A stretch of DNA of 64,000 nucleotides, from positions 124,001 to 188,000 of the forward strand of contig NZ_BOQP01000003.1 of NCBI RefSeq assembly GCF_018332715.1. The letters are read 5' to 3'. The stretch comes from Winogradskya consettensis. Lineage in GTDB: Bacteria > Actinomycetota > Actinomycetes > Mycobacteriales > Micromonosporaceae. Under the pieces are notes generated by a model. It was not told where the DNA came from and did no database searches. It saw nothing but the letters and a program-made list of their open reading frames with translations. Within the stretch, counting starts at the first letter, position 1. Each line of letters begins with the position of its first letter. Positions 48,547 to 57,133 of the stretch are shown piece after piece. Both the position numbers and the translations under genes were made by a program.

Positions 48547-48906
48547 TCAGGCGGCTTTCCAGCCGGCTTCCGTGCAAGCGTCCCGGAGGGCGTCAGCGCG
48601 GGTCTTCCACTCGGCGTTGGCGTCGTTGGCCGCTCGGCCCAGTTCCGCGGCGCGGTCGGCGATGAGGTCGTTGTCGGTTTGGCCGGTGGATTCCATGACC
48701 TTGTCGGCGAGGGCCAGGCGCGCTGTCTTGGTTTTCGCGTCGGGGTAGCCGTCGGCGAAGTTCGTGCAGGCCGTGCGGGCGGGGTCGTCGAGGACGCCGC
48801 CCTGGGGGTCGGTTTTGCCGGCCCTGCCGGCGAACAGGGCGAAGGCCAGGACGACGAGGACGGCCGCGCCGATGATGATCTGGCGCCTGTTCAGCTTGAG
48901 CTTCAC
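48547..48906 (-). CDS. Small membrane-anchored protein
   Basis: A 119-residue protein with a basic start, one hydrophobic segment (about 10-27) and a soluble helical domain with two Cys ('RTACTNFADGYPDA', 'LRDACTEAGWK') that may form a disulfide. Similar small anchored proteins of unknown function are frequent in actinomycetes. Start is GTG 48906; binding site weak. Followed directly by a hairpin terminator. Confidence 0.68.
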   Translation of the reverse strand: MKLKLNRRQIIIGAAVLVVLAFALFAGRAGKTDPQGGVLDDPARTACTNFADGYPDAKTKTARLALADKVMESTGQTDNDLIADRAAELGRAANDANAEWKTRADALRDACTEAGWKAA

Positions 48907-48968
48907 AATGCGTCAGGGTATCGCAACGCACAGGCGAGGTGCGCGGCATGATCGCCAGTGGCCATTAC

Positions 48969-49796
48969 TCACAGTGCTGGTTGGACGGTAAAGGTGGTGG
49001 CGGCTCTTGTGAGATAGAGCAGGTCACCGCGGCGGGCGATCGAGCGGTCCGGGTAGTTCTGGGAACGCAGCGTGAATGTGTCGTTTTGCCGATTGACGGG
49101 GCAGAATGTCGCGTCCGCGGCAAAAAGTGCGGTGCCGTCGACCTGGTCGAGGTAGAGCTTGTAGTCGCGGTGCCGCAGGAAGCGGCCGCGGTAGTTGTCG
49201 GACTCGAAGGAGAAGCACCGGGGGTCGGCGGCGCCCCGGCGGACGATGTAACGCGAGTCCGCGCGGTCCTGGGCCGGGCTTGCCGTGGTCAGCGTGCTGA
49301 TCCGGGCCTGGAAGTCCCAGTGCCTGAGCCGTGAGCCGGGGGCGTCGGCGGGGGCGAGGCCGATCGTTGTGCCGGCCACGAGCTTCGGGCCGACGGTTGC
49401 GGGCGCTGAGGTGGTGGGGGCAGCAGCGGCGGGGGAGGTCGGGGTTTTGCTGCTCACCTTTTCCGTCGCAGGTGGCGCGGGTTGCGTTCCTCGCCGGGGC
49501 GGCTGATAGGTGGGTGCGGGATCCGTCGCCTCGGTGGTGGTGGGTGAGGGGTCGAGTGGGATCGGCGCCATGGTGACGAACTGGGCCTGGGATGGGTCGT
49601 TGTCCGGGGCGAGCGCGATGCCGCCCGCGGCGAAGAGGATCAGAAGGCCGGCGCCGATGAGTGCCACGCGTGCCCGGTTCTGCGGCTGCCGCCGGGGCAC
49701 TCGCGGCAGCATCATTGTCGCCATGTCGTTCGGTGGGGGCATCGGCGGGAAGTGCTGAGTGGGGGGAACCCAATTATCGCGATCCTCCGAGGACAC
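48969..49796 (-). CDS. Membrane-anchored protein with AbfB/CBM42 domain
   Basis: A 275-residue protein. A Pro/Met-rich cytoplasmic N-terminus is followed by one membrane segment (about 43-63), a Pro/Thr/Ala linker (70-140) and a C-terminal beta-trefoil with 'CFSFESDNYRGRFLRHRDYKLYLDQVDG', 'ADATFCPV', 'FTLRSQNYPDRSIARRG', the signature of alpha-L-arabinofuranosidase-B-type domains that bind arabinofuranose side chains. No catalytic domain is present, so it may tether the cell to arabinan-containing polymers or sense its own arabinan. GTG 49796 has GGAGGGG 5 bases upstream. Divergent from the gene at 49999. Confidence 0.85.
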   Translation of the reverse strand: MSSEDRDNWVPPTQHFPPMPPPNDMATMMLPRVPRRQPQNRARVALIGAGLLILFAAGGIALAPDNDPSQAQFVTMAPIPLDPSPTTTEATDPAPTYQPPRRGTQPAPPATEKVSSKTPTSPAAAAPTTSAPATVGPKLVAGTTIGLAPADAPGSRLRHWDFQARISTLTTASPAQDRADSRYIVRRGAADPRCFSFESDNYRGRFLRHRDYKLYLDQVDGTALFAADATFCPVNRQNDTFTLRSQNYPDRSIARRGDLLYLTRAATTFTVQPAL

Positions 49797-49998
49797 CCTC
49801 GCCCCTCCGTTTAGGTAACAAACCGCGCTTATTTAAGTATCGCGGGCGATAGATATATTCGAGGCAAATCCCGGCGTTGGCAAGAGGCAATCGATCCGGA
49901 ACGCTTCCGGCTCCGTACTCAGGGTTGACGACCCATCCGCCGGGGTCCGGGGCGAGCGCGCACCGGTCAACGGTGGCCCGCCAGCCAGGGAGTCCGCA
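49797..49998. promoter_or_regulatory. Divergent intergenic region with AT-rich promoter segment
   Basis: Between the CBM42 protein and the gene at 49999. The stretch around 49825-49860 (TTATTTAAGTAT, GATAGATATATTC) is unusually A/T-rich for this genome and probably holds promoters for both directions. A small palindrome CCGGAA-CGC-TTCCGG lies at 49896-49910. Confidence 0.4.
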
Positions 49999-50970
49999 GT
50001 GGACCACGACCCCGACGCCATGTACCGACGCCCGGCGCCCGCGCCGGCCCTCCCCTCGATCTCCGACTATTGGCCCGACGCCCCGCATCGGATGGGCCCG
50101 GCAGCGGACCATTATGTCGAAGAAGAGCCGGCCCTGACCCCGGACAATCCCCTTACCCGCCGCCGGGACAACCCACGCCCCCTGAAGCCGATGACCGAAT
50201 CCGCCCGGATGTCCACAGGTAAGCGGGCCGTCCTGGGGATAACTCTCGCGATTGTCCTTCTCGGCGCCGCCGGCACGGCCGTAGCGGTGATAGCCGATAA
50301 CCAGCAAACCGAGCCGACTGCGGAAGCGGCCCCATCAAAGGCCCCGCCAACAGCCCTCAAGCCGTTCAGGATCTCGGGACCCCTCGACGGCCGCGACAAG
50401 GCCAGCTTCGAGCTCGTCACCGAGACCAACGAGCTCGAGGTACGCACCGCCGACCTGGGCGACACTCTCTACCAGGTCACCACCCCGGAAAACGGCCCGG
50501 CGCTGCCCCGGACCACGAACACCGACGGCGCGGTACGGCTCTTCCTCGACCGCAGCGGCCAGCGCGGCCAGGAACAGGTCGAGGTGCTGCTCAACCAGGA
50601 CGTCCGATGGCAGGTGACGATGACCGGCGGCGTCAAACAGGGCACGTTCGACCTGGCCGGCGCGGTCATCGAGGGGGTCGATCTGGTCGGCGGCGCCACC
50701 CGCATCGATCTGACCCTCCCCAAACCCGACGGCACGCTGCCGATCCGCATGGCCGGCGGCGTCAATACCTTTGAGGTACGCGCTGAGCGCGACGTCCCCG
50801 TCCGCCTGCGCACCCGCCGCGGCGCGGGTCAGGTCACCTTCGAGGGCAGGACCGACGACGGCGTCGCGAAGGAAGCGGCGTTCCTCAGCCCGGGCTGGCA
50901 GAAGAGCTCCGACCGGATCGACGTCGACGCGGTGGCGGGCATCGGCACCATGGAACTGGCCCGTCCGTGA
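49999..50970 (+). CDS. Membrane-anchored beta-helix (toast-rack-like) protein
   Basis: A 323-residue protein. A Pro-rich cytoplasmic part (1-70) precedes one membrane segment (about 75-96); the external domain (~110-323) consists of repeated short strands ('EVLLNQDVRWQVTMTGGVKQGTFDLAGAVIEGVDLVGGATRIDLTLP' type pattern) as in DUF4097/LiaF-like toast-rack folds, which occur in envelope-stress proteins. Start GTG 49999 has AGGGAG 6 bases upstream. Function unknown. It ends one base before the convergent acetyltransferase stop. Confidence 0.72.
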   Translation: MDHDPDAMYRRPAPAPALPSISDYWPDAPHRMGPAADHYVEEEPALTPDNPLTRRRDNPRPLKPMTESARMSTGKRAVLGITLAIVLLGAAGTAVAVIADNQQTEPTAEAAPSKAPPTALKPFRISGPLDGRDKASFELVTETNELEVRTADLGDTLYQVTTPENGPALPRTTNTDGAVRLFLDRSGQRGQEQVEVLLNQDVRWQVTMTGGVKQGTFDLAGAVIEGVDLVGGATRIDLTLPKPDGTLPIRMAGGVNTFEVRAERDVPVRLRTRRGAGQVTFEGRTDDGVAKEAAFLSPGWQKSSDRIDVDAVAGIGTMELARP

Positions 50971-50971
50971 A

Positions 50972-51787
50972 CTACCTGTTGGCACGCATCCAGTCGGTGG
51001 CGAAATCGACAAGTCCACGCTGGAACATGAGTACGGCGGGGGCGCTGCCGATCGAACCGGTTGACGGCTCCCCCGTCGCTTCGTAGGCCGCGCCGAGCGT
51101 CGTGAAGTCGGACGTGTCGGTGTCCGTACCGGTCCAGGTGATCCAGTGACCGTTGCCGTCGTCACCGCGTACGGATGCACCGAATTTGATCTGTGGGGGT
51201 TGATCCTGGCGAGCCTCGGCGAGATGCAGTGAGGTGTTGCGATCGAAGCCGCAGCCCAGCAACAGCACCTTGCCGTCGGCCCGGTAGACCGCGCCGAGCG
51301 GGGACGCCTCGCCGAAACCGTCCGCGAGATCGTGACCGTTGGTGATCTCGGCCGCGTGCGGGCCCAGCGCGGCGAAGGAGACGTGCGGGTGCGTGCTGCG
51401 CAGCGATCCCGGCCAGGTGCGCACCGTCTCGGGCAGCACACCCATCCACCGGCTCGGCGTACGCGCAGGATCGAAGCCCGGATGATGATCGCGGATCACC
51501 GGCTGCCAGGACCCGGGCACCGGCGGATTGCTCCAGCCGCCCGGGTCGCTGTTGTCGGGCGTGTGTGTCGGCACCACCAGTGTCCCGCCCGGACCGAGCA
51601 CGTCGAGAATCGCCTGCACAATCGACTGTGGCCCACCGGCGACATAACCGACACTCCGCGCCGAGGAATGCAGCAGCAGGACGTCACCGGCCCGCACCCC
51701 GAGCTCACGCAGATCCTCGGCCAGGGACTCGGCTGTGTGCGGCAGCGACTGGGTCACCGGGACATTCTGTCCCCGCCCCGCAACCAC
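50972..51787 (-). CDS. AAC(3)-type aminoglycoside N-acetyltransferase family protein
   Basis: A 271-residue member of the Antibiotic_NAT family: 'LGVRAGDVLLLHSSARSVGYVAGGPQSIVQAILDVLGPGGTLVVPTHT' at the N-terminus, the catalytic-His region 'STHPHVSFAALG' and 'GEASPLGAVYRADGKVLLLGCGFDRNTSLHLAE', all typical. The fold uses acetyl-CoA to modify the 3-amino group of 2-deoxystreptamine drugs; chromosomal members in actinomycetes may protect against self-made or neighbour-made antibiotics, or act on other amines. GTG 51787 is used; it begins just after the stop of the upstream regulator-methyltransferase, so the genes are likely co-transcribed. Confidence 0.9.
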   Translation of the reverse strand: MVAGRGQNVPVTQSLPHTAESLAEDLRELGVRAGDVLLLHSSARSVGYVAGGPQSIVQAILDVLGPGGTLVVPTHTPDNSDPGGWSNPPVPGSWQPVIRDHHPGFDPARTPSRWMGVLPETVRTWPGSLRSTHPHVSFAALGPHAAEITNGHDLADGFGEASPLGAVYRADGKVLLLGCGFDRNTSLHLAEARQDQPPQIKFGASVRGDDGNGHWITWTGTDTDTSDFTTLGAAYEATGEPSTGSIGSAPAVLMFQRGLVDFATDWMRANR

Positions 51788-51789
51788 CG

Positions 51790-53430
51790 CTACGGAGAAA
51801 TCGGCGCCACCGCGATCACGTCGAAGACATGCCAGTGTTTGGACCCGCCGAACGCGGGCCCATCCTCGTCCTCCTCGGCCCAGAACCGCACATCGAAGCC
51901 GTCGAACAACGCCCGTGCGGCGTCGGCGCTGAGGAACGTCTCGTTCTCGTTGCCGGCCCAGGAATCGTTCTCACCGAACAGATTCACCGCGAGCACCCCA
52001 CCGGGCCGGAGCGCCCCGAGCATCAGCGCCCACACCCGGTGAAACGATTCGGGTGACTGGTAGGGCAGCGAATAGCCGGCGTAGATGAGGTCTGCCGCAT
52101 GCAGCGAATCCAGCTCCGCGAAATGCCGGACGTCCACGATCAGCCGGTCATGAGAATCCATCAGGGGAACGCCATCGATCGCTTGGACGGTCCAGCCGGC
52201 GTCGAGCAGGGCTCTGGACTCGATGCCGGCTCCGCAACCCAGGTCTATCGCGGTACGCCCACCGCCTGGCCCCGCTATCGCCATGGCATCCCGGAGCAGC
52301 GGGCGCACCGGCCGCCCGGTCTGCGTTCCGTTGTACTTCGTCCAGTGGTCGTCGTCATGCGGCACGACATTCAAGCTAGTACTCCAGCAGGGGTGAAAGT
52401 GCCGCGGCTCTTCACCTGTGATCGTTCGACGAGCGGAGTCTTCGATGAGGCGGCGTCCGAGTTCGTGAACCACGTCGTGCAGTGCCGGGGGCTGCTCGAT
52501 GACAAAGGGCCGGTCCAGGGCAGCCAGTGTGGCGGCGACCCATTCGAGGCGTTCGGCACGCAGAAACACCCTCAGCCAGCCGTCGCCTCCTGTGGCATCG
52601 GAGGCCGGCGTCACCGACGCCAGCGTGTCCGGTATCCGCGTCTGCACGTAAGCCGGATCTGCGTTGATGAGCACCGACACCTCGTGCCGCCCCGGTGCCG
52701 CAGTCAGCGGTCCGACGACCTGCGCGACCGGGTTCATGTCACCCGGCGCGGCGAAAGTGACCGACCGCACCTGCAGACCGGCCATCCGGTCCAGGCGAAA
52801 CGTCCGCAGCGCGCGGCGGTCGACGTCGAAGCCGGTCAGGTAGAGCAGACCGCGATGCGCCACCACCCCATGCGGCTGCACCTGACGCTGCCCTGAGCGA
52901 CCCTGATGAGACTGATAATCGAATACCACGAGCCGCCGGTCTCGCGCCGCCTCGGACAGATCGAGCAGCGTCCGCGCATCCCGCTGGCCGCGTGGGTTTA
53001 CGCCCTCGTCGTCCCGGCCGCCGGCGCTCGGTACACCGGTGAAATCCACCGTCTCCAATACCGCGTCGATGCGCCGCGCGAGCGTGTCAGGTAATACCCT
53101 GCGCACCTTGGCCATCGCGTTGTCCACCGCGAGCGATGATGCCGGGCCGGCGTGGGAGCGCCGGTCGAACAGCAGTGCCCAGACGACGGCGAGGGCCTCT
53201 TCATCGGTCAGCATCAGCGGCGGCATGCGGTAATGCCGGGCGAGACGGTAGCCGCCGTACCGGCCCCGAACCGCGTCTATCGGAATGTCCAGCTCGCGCA
53301 GATGCTCGACATAACGGCGAACGGTACGGTCGTCCACCCCAAGACGCTCGGCGAGCTCAGCGACCGTACGGGTCCCGCCGGCCTGCAGCAACTCGAGCAG
53401 GGCCAGCACTCGTGCGGTCGGTCGCGCCAT
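51790..53430 (-). CDS. Fusion of WYL-domain regulator and SAM-dependent methyltransferase
   Basis: A 546-residue protein. Residues 1-60 form an HTH_11 helix-turn-helix ('ARVLALLELLQAGGTRTVAELAERLGVDDRTVRRYVEHL'); 130-310 include the WYL domain ('RRLVVFDYQSHQGR', 'HGVVAHRGLLYLTGFDVDRRALRTFRLDRM') and its C-terminal extension. After a linker near 345-360 comes a class I methyltransferase (about 365-546) with 'TAIDLGCGAGIESRALLDAGW' (motif I) and 'LIYAGYSLPYQSPESF'. Both parts usually occur as separate genes; a GTG inside the linker ('VPHDDDHW') could be the old methyltransferase start, so loss of a stop codon is possible. ATG 53430 fits the WYL family. Confidence 0.82.
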   Translation of the reverse strand: MARPTARVLALLELLQAGGTRTVAELAERLGVDDRTVRRYVEHLRELDIPIDAVRGRYGGYRLARHYRMPPLMLTDEEALAVVWALLFDRRSHAGPASSLAVDNAMAKVRRVLPDTLARRIDAVLETVDFTGVPSAGGRDDEGVNPRGQRDARTLLDLSEAARDRRLVVFDYQSHQGRSGQRQVQPHGVVAHRGLLYLTGFDVDRRALRTFRLDRMAGLQVRSVTFAAPGDMNPVAQVVGPLTAAPGRHEVSVLINADPAYVQTRIPDTLASVTPASDATGGDGWLRVFLRAERLEWVAATLAALDRPFVIEQPPALHDVVHELGRRLIEDSARRTITGEEPRHFHPCWSTSLNVVPHDDDHWTKYNGTQTGRPVRPLLRDAMAIAGPGGGRTAIDLGCGAGIESRALLDAGWTVQAIDGVPLMDSHDRLIVDVRHFAELDSLHAADLIYAGYSLPYQSPESFHRVWALMLGALRPGGVLAVNLFGENDSWAGNENETFLSADAARALFDGFDVRFWAEEDEDGPAFGGSKHWHVFDVIAVAPISP

Positions 53431-53476
53431 GCCAACTACATTGCCCACAATACCGGGCGGAAACTGACCCCTATCC

Positions 53477-53857
53477 AATTTACCGTCGTCGCATGACTTC
53501 ACCGAATACCTGACCGACGATTTCGTCGAGCTCGTGACACCCTCCGCAACCTTTTCGGTCAGCAGCCCCGAGCGCGTGGCGTTCATTACCGCCAACACTC
53601 CCCGTGGAGGTGCCAACAACAGTGCCATCGTCGAGTTCCTCGTCGACGACACCGAAGCCGTGTATCACAGGCTCGTCACCGAGTTCGGGAATGACCTCGA
53701 CGTGGTTCAACCTCCCGCGATGATGCCGTGGGGCAACCTGTCAGCCCTGATCCGCGACCCGGATGGGGCGCTGATCAACCTCTACACGCCGGTGACACCG
53801 CAGGGACAGCAGCTTCAGCGAAACCGCACACCCAGGATGCTGCCCTCCGAGGCGTAA
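53477..53857 (+). pseudogene. VOC/glyoxalase-fold protein remnant, N-terminus missing
   Basis: From 53477 the frame reads like the middle of a vicinal-oxygen-chelate protein ('HDFTEYLTDDFVELVTPSATFSVSS', 'SAIVEFLVDDTEAVYHRLV', 'PWGNLSALIRDPDGALINLYTP'), but there is no start codon before GTG 53534 and an in-frame TGA at 53465 closes it; the first strand and the metal His are absent. A preceding short segment in another frame ('QFTVVA') looks like lost N-terminus, so a frameshift or deletion is likely. A shortened 107-residue product from GTG 53534 is still possible. It faces the WYL gene divergently. Confidence 0.55.
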
Positions 53858-53860
53858 TCC

Positions 53861-54220
53861 CTAGGTGGCGATGTCCGGGTACGGCATGGAGAAATGCGCG
53901 AGCCGGGCGCCGTAGGCCTTCTGATATTCCAGCGGCCCGTGATCCCGCTCGAACATCGCGATGAACAGCGTCAGCGTGAGGAACGGGTGCGCGCCGAGCT
54001 CGAAGAGCGCCACGTGGTCGTGGTCGATCAATGCGGCACGCTCGGAGTCGGTGAAGCGCAGCCACGTCGAGGCCTCGCCGGAATGGCAGTTGAGGACCTC
54101 GTTGGCGCGGGACTGCTCCCACCACTCGACCGTTTCGCGGGGTGCGGTCCGGTAGCGTTCGACCAGGTCGGGGTCGCGGTCGACGGTGTAGAGGAATTTG
54201 TCGACGAGGTATTTGCTCAT
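53861..54220 (-). CDS. Extradiol dioxygenase small subunit, LigA-like
   Basis: A 119-residue helical protein of the LigA family ('NEVLNCHSGEASTWLRFTDSERAALIDHDHVALFELGAHPF', 'YGARLAHFSMPYPDI'). In protocatechuate 4,5-dioxygenase and gallate dioxygenases this subunit covers the active site of LigB and helps substrate binding. It overlaps the catalytic subunit gene by 4 bases (ATGA), so the two are made in equal amounts. Last gene of the catabolic transcript that begins at 56961. Confidence 0.9.
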   Translation of the reverse strand: MSKYLVDKFLYTVDRDPDLVERYRTAPRETVEWWEQSRANEVLNCHSGEASTWLRFTDSERAALIDHDHVALFELGAHPFLTLTLFIAMFERDHGPLEYQKAYGARLAHFSMPYPDIAT

Positions 54221-55080
54221 GCCGGGGCTCCACTCGGGTACCAGGTGAAGTAGGCCTCCATGGTGTGGAACAGGTCGAGGCTGTCCACATAGTCGGCCTT
54301 CGCGCCGGCGCCCGCCACGCCCATCATCAGCATGAAGTCCATGAAGCCGTGGGTGGCGTTGCCCGGCGAGTGCAGGCTGTCCAGGGTGACCTCGGCGAGG
54401 CAGCGCTCGAGGTCACCGGTGGCGATCCATTCGACGGCCTTGCGGTCGAATTCGGGGTCCGGGCCGTGCGGGCCGAACTGCCGGGGGCCGCCGAGCTCCA
54501 GCGAGAGGTGGCCGGTCCCGATGATCGCGACGCGCAGGTGGCTCGGCCACGACTCGACGATCTCGCGGATCGCCTTGCCGAGCTGCACGAAGCGTTTCGG
54601 CTGGGGCAGCGGCGGGGCGAAAATGTTGGTGTAGATCGGCACGATCGGCAGGTCCGCCTCGGGGCGCAGCGTGATGATCGGGCAGGTGACGCTGTGGTCG
54701 ATCCGCAGCTCGTTGCTGAACGCCAGGTCGAAGCCCTCGTCCAGACCGGCCCGCAGGATGTGCGCGGACAGGTCCTCCTGACCCTTGAGCAGCATCTTCG
54801 GCAGGCCGAACTCGCGCTCCTCGTTGTACCAGTTGGCGTCGTAGAACGGCGCCTTGCCGACGAGGAACTGCGGCATGTTGTCGAGCCACAGCTGGTGGAA
54901 GTGGTCCGAGCCGACCATGACGAGCACGTCCGGCCGCGCCCGGGTCAGCGTCTCCCGGAACGCGGTGATCTTGGAGACCCACTCGTCGGCGAACGGCGGG
55001 CGGTCCTCGCCGGTCGCGGTGCTGGCGCGGTAGTAGAAGGGGTGATGGGTGGAAGCGATCACGGCGACGACGGAAGCCAT
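54217..55080 (-). CDS. Extradiol ring-cleavage dioxygenase catalytic subunit, LigB-like
   Basis: A 287-residue class III extradiol dioxygenase. The iron ligands are visible as His in 'VIASTHHPFYY' (about 11-12) and 'VMVGSDHFHQLW' (about 58-60), with 'GTGHLSLELGG' and the late 'NATHGFMDF' region as in LigB/DesB. Together with LigA it opens a catechol-type ring (protocatechuate, gallate or similar). The usual downstream genes for this pathway (LigI, LigJ, LigK/GalC) are not in the cluster; instead there are CoA-transferase and citryl-CoA-lyase-like genes. ATG 55080 has an AGGAG-type site upstream. Confidence 0.92.
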   Translation of the reverse strand: MASVVAVIASTHHPFYYRASTATGEDRPPFADEWVSKITAFRETLTRARPDVLVMVGSDHFHQLWLDNMPQFLVGKAPFYDANWYNEEREFGLPKMLLKGQEDLSAHILRAGLDEGFDLAFSNELRIDHSVTCPIITLRPEADLPIVPIYTNIFAPPLPQPKRFVQLGKAIREIVESWPSHLRVAIIGTGHLSLELGGPRQFGPHGPDPEFDRKAVEWIATGDLERCLAEVTLDSLHSPGNATHGFMDFMLMMGVAGAGAKADYVDSLDLFHTMEAYFTWYPSGAPA

Positions 55081-55090
55081 GGCGCTCCTT

Positions 55091-55855
55091 TCACGAGTCG
55101 TAGACCGCGTTGCGATCGACCGTCATATATACATCCATGCCGATGGGGTTGCGGCGCTCCTCGGCGAGGTGCCCGAGCAGCCCGGCCGCCCGGGCCAGCA
55201 GGGCGAATCCACGCAGGATGTCGATCGGCAGCCCGAGGTCGGCCAGGGCCGCGCCGCACACGCCGGCGCCGTTGAGCGGCAGGGTCTTGCCGAGCACCTG
55301 CGGGTGCACGCGCCCGATCGCCTCGAACAATCGCAGGTGGGGGCCCTTCAGCCCCTCCTGCTCGGCGATCTGGAACAGCACCGGGGTGCGCGGGTCCAGC
55401 TTCTTGTGCACGGGATGCCCGAGCCCCGGGATGCGGCCGGTGGCGCTCTTCACAACCCGCAGCGCGAGTTCGTCGTAGTCGATCTCGCCGGAGACCCCTG
55501 CAAGCGCCTCGTGCAGAAACCGTCCACAGTCCTCGGTCACACCGAGGAAGCGGCTGCCCCCACCGAGCAGGCCGGCAGCGAGGGCACCCTGCAGAGAATC
55601 CGGAGCACTCAGGTACGTCAACCGCGCCGCGATCGCCGTCGGTGTGAACCCGTGATCGGCGAGCGCGACCAGCACCGCCTCGAAGACCCGGGTCTCGCCG
55701 GGAGTCGGCCGGCGCCCCGCGACCAGCCAGTACGCGAGTTCGCCGAAGCCCACCTTGCCCATCAGGTCCGCGGCGAGATCCTGGCCCAGCAGCCGGATCT
55801 GCGTCTCGTCGGACGTGCCGAGCGACGTCGGGAATCTCAGTCCGTCATCAGCCAC
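55091..55855 (-). CDS. Citrate-synthase-like protein (citryl-CoA lyase type)
   Basis: A 254-residue protein resembling the C-terminal catalytic portion of citrate synthase: 'SLQGALAAGLLGGGSRFLGVTEDCGRF', 'IPGLGHPVHKKLDPRTPVLFQI' (catalytic His and CoA site) and 'LPLNGAGVCGAALADLGLP'. At 254 residues it is far shorter than citrate synthase (~430) and matches citryl-CoA lyase-type proteins that cleave CoA esters of tertiary hydroxy acids. It overlaps the CoA transferase by 19 bases and precedes LigB by 10. Likely reaction: retro-Claisen cleavage of a CoA-activated ring-fission product; the exact substrate is inference. Confidence 0.85.
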   Translation of the reverse strand: MADDGLRFPTSLGTSDETQIRLLGQDLAADLMGKVGFGELAYWLVAGRRPTPGETRVFEAVLVALADHGFTPTAIAARLTYLSAPDSLQGALAAGLLGGGSRFLGVTEDCGRFLHEALAGVSGEIDYDELALRVVKSATGRIPGLGHPVHKKLDPRTPVLFQIAEQEGLKGPHLRLFEAIGRVHPQVLGKTLPLNGAGVCGAALADLGLPIDILRGFALLARAAGLLGHLAEERRNPIGMDVYMTVDRNAVYDS

Positions 55856-56961
55856 GCGCGGATCTCCTCACCGTGTTCGTTCAGTCCGGGCGGCGCCAGG
55901 GTGTAGCCGGCCGGGGTGTCCGAGAACGTGATCGGGTTGCGGACGCCTGGGACGCCACCGGTCGTCACCACCGGGTCGAGCCCCAGCTCCTCGGCGAGCC
56001 CGAACCCGCCGTCGATCGTGTTGATGGGTGCACACGGCACACCGGCGGCGAGCAGCTCGCGGAACCACTCGTCCTTCGTACGCTTGCTGAGCCGTTCGAC
56101 AAGGATCGGGCGCAGCTCGTCGCGGTTGCGGGTGCGCTCCTGGTTGCGGCCGAAGCGCGGGTCCTCGGGCAGCTCGGGCAGCTCCAGTACCTGGCACAGC
56201 TTGCGGAACTGGCCGTCGTTGCCCGCGATCACGATCAGCTCGCCGTCGGAGGTGGGCAGCGGCTCGTACGGGAACAGGCTCGGATGCGCGTTCCCCATCC
56301 GGAACGGGATCGTGCCACCGGCGACGTACCCGCTGGAGTGGTTGACCAGCCCGGACAGCGCGGACGAGAGCAGGTTGACCTCGACGTGCTGCCCGGTGCC
56401 GGTGACACCGCGGTGGTGCAGGGCCGCCAGGATGCCGATGTTCGCGTGCAGCCCCGCCATGACGTCGAAGACCGAGATGCCTGCGCGGTACGGCGACCCG
56501 TCGGGGTCACCGGTGAGACTCATCAGTCCGGAGATCGCCTGCACCATGAGGTCGTACCCGGGATAGCCGGCGCCCGCTCCGGTGCCGAAGCCGCTGATCG
56601 ACGCGTAGACGATCTTCTCGTTGGCAGCGTGCACCGAGTCGTAGTCGAGGCCGAAACGGGCGAGCCCGCCGGGCCGGAAGTTCTCGATCATCACGTCGGC
56701 GCGGTGCGCGAGGCGCTGGGCGACCTCGACGTCGGCCGGGTCCTTGAGGTCGAGCGCGATGGAGCGCTTGTTGCGGTTGATGCCGAGGTAGTAGGTCGAC
56801 ACGTCGTCGCGGGTCGGCGGCATCCAGGTGCGGGTGTCGTCGCCGCCGGGGCTCTCGACCTTGACGACCGTGGCGCCGAGATCGGCGAGCAGCATCGTCG
56901 CGTAGGGGCCCGCCAGGATCCGCGAGAAGTCCGCGACGAGCAGTCCGTCCAGTGCGCCCAT
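55837..56961 (-). CDS. CaiB/BaiF family (type III) CoA transferase
   Basis: A 374-residue enzyme: 'LVADFSRILAGPYATMLLADLGATVVKVESPGGDDTR' (CoA-binding Rossmann part), 'DVMIENFRPGGLARFGLDY', 'GYPGYDLMVQAISGLMSLTG' and the catalytic Asp at about 166 in 'GISVFDVMAGLHANIGILAAL'. It moves CoA between carboxylic acids. ATG 56961 is chosen (GGAAGG upstream, family-typical start, and a 21-base gap to a palindrome mirrored on the other side of the divergent promoter); ATG 56991 is an alternative. First gene of the transcript CoA transferase, lyase, LigB, LigA. Confidence 0.92.
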   Translation of the reverse strand: MGALDGLLVADFSRILAGPYATMLLADLGATVVKVESPGGDDTRTWMPPTRDDVSTYYLGINRNKRSIALDLKDPADVEVAQRLAHRADVMIENFRPGGLARFGLDYDSVHAANEKIVYASISGFGTGAGAGYPGYDLMVQAISGLMSLTGDPDGSPYRAGISVFDVMAGLHANIGILAALHHRGVTGTGQHVEVNLLSSALSGLVNHSSGYVAGGTIPFRMGNAHPSLFPYEPLPTSDGELIVIAGNDGQFRKLCQVLELPELPEDPRFGRNQERTRNRDELRPILVERLSKRTKDEWFRELLAAGVPCAPINTIDGGFGLAEELGLDPVVTTGGVPGVRNPITFSDTPAGYTLAPPGLNEHGEEIRAWLMTD

Positions 56962-56981
56962 GAGCCGCCTTCCGGGGTCTC

Positions 56982-56998
56982 TGTCCGCCATGCGGACA
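56982..56998. promoter_or_regulatory. Candidate IclR operator, CoA-transferase side
   Basis: TGTCCGC-CAT-GCGGACA, a perfect palindrome (7-base arms) 21 bases upstream of the CoA-transferase start 56961. The adjoining GCGGACATCCGTCC (56992-57005) pairs with GGACGGCTGTCCGC at 57100-57113 (13 of 14). Confidence 0.55.
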
Positions 56999-57098
56999 TC
57001 CGTCCGTGCCGACCCAGTCTCGACCGACTGGAGATGTGCTGTCAACGGAAACATTCTCTTGACATTCACGACGCATTGGAAAAACACTGACCGCTGTA

Positions 57099-57112
57099 CG
57101 GACGGCTGTCCG
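57099..57112. promoter_or_regulatory. Candidate IclR operator, amidohydrolase side
   Basis: CGGAC-GGCT-GTCCG, 22 bases upstream of the amidohydrolase start 57134, with the same TGTCCGC half-site as the partner palindrome at 56982. The symmetric distance to both starts suggests one regulator controls both directions. Confidence 0.5.
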
Positions 57113-57133
57113 CCGCCTCGAAGAGGAGCCGCC

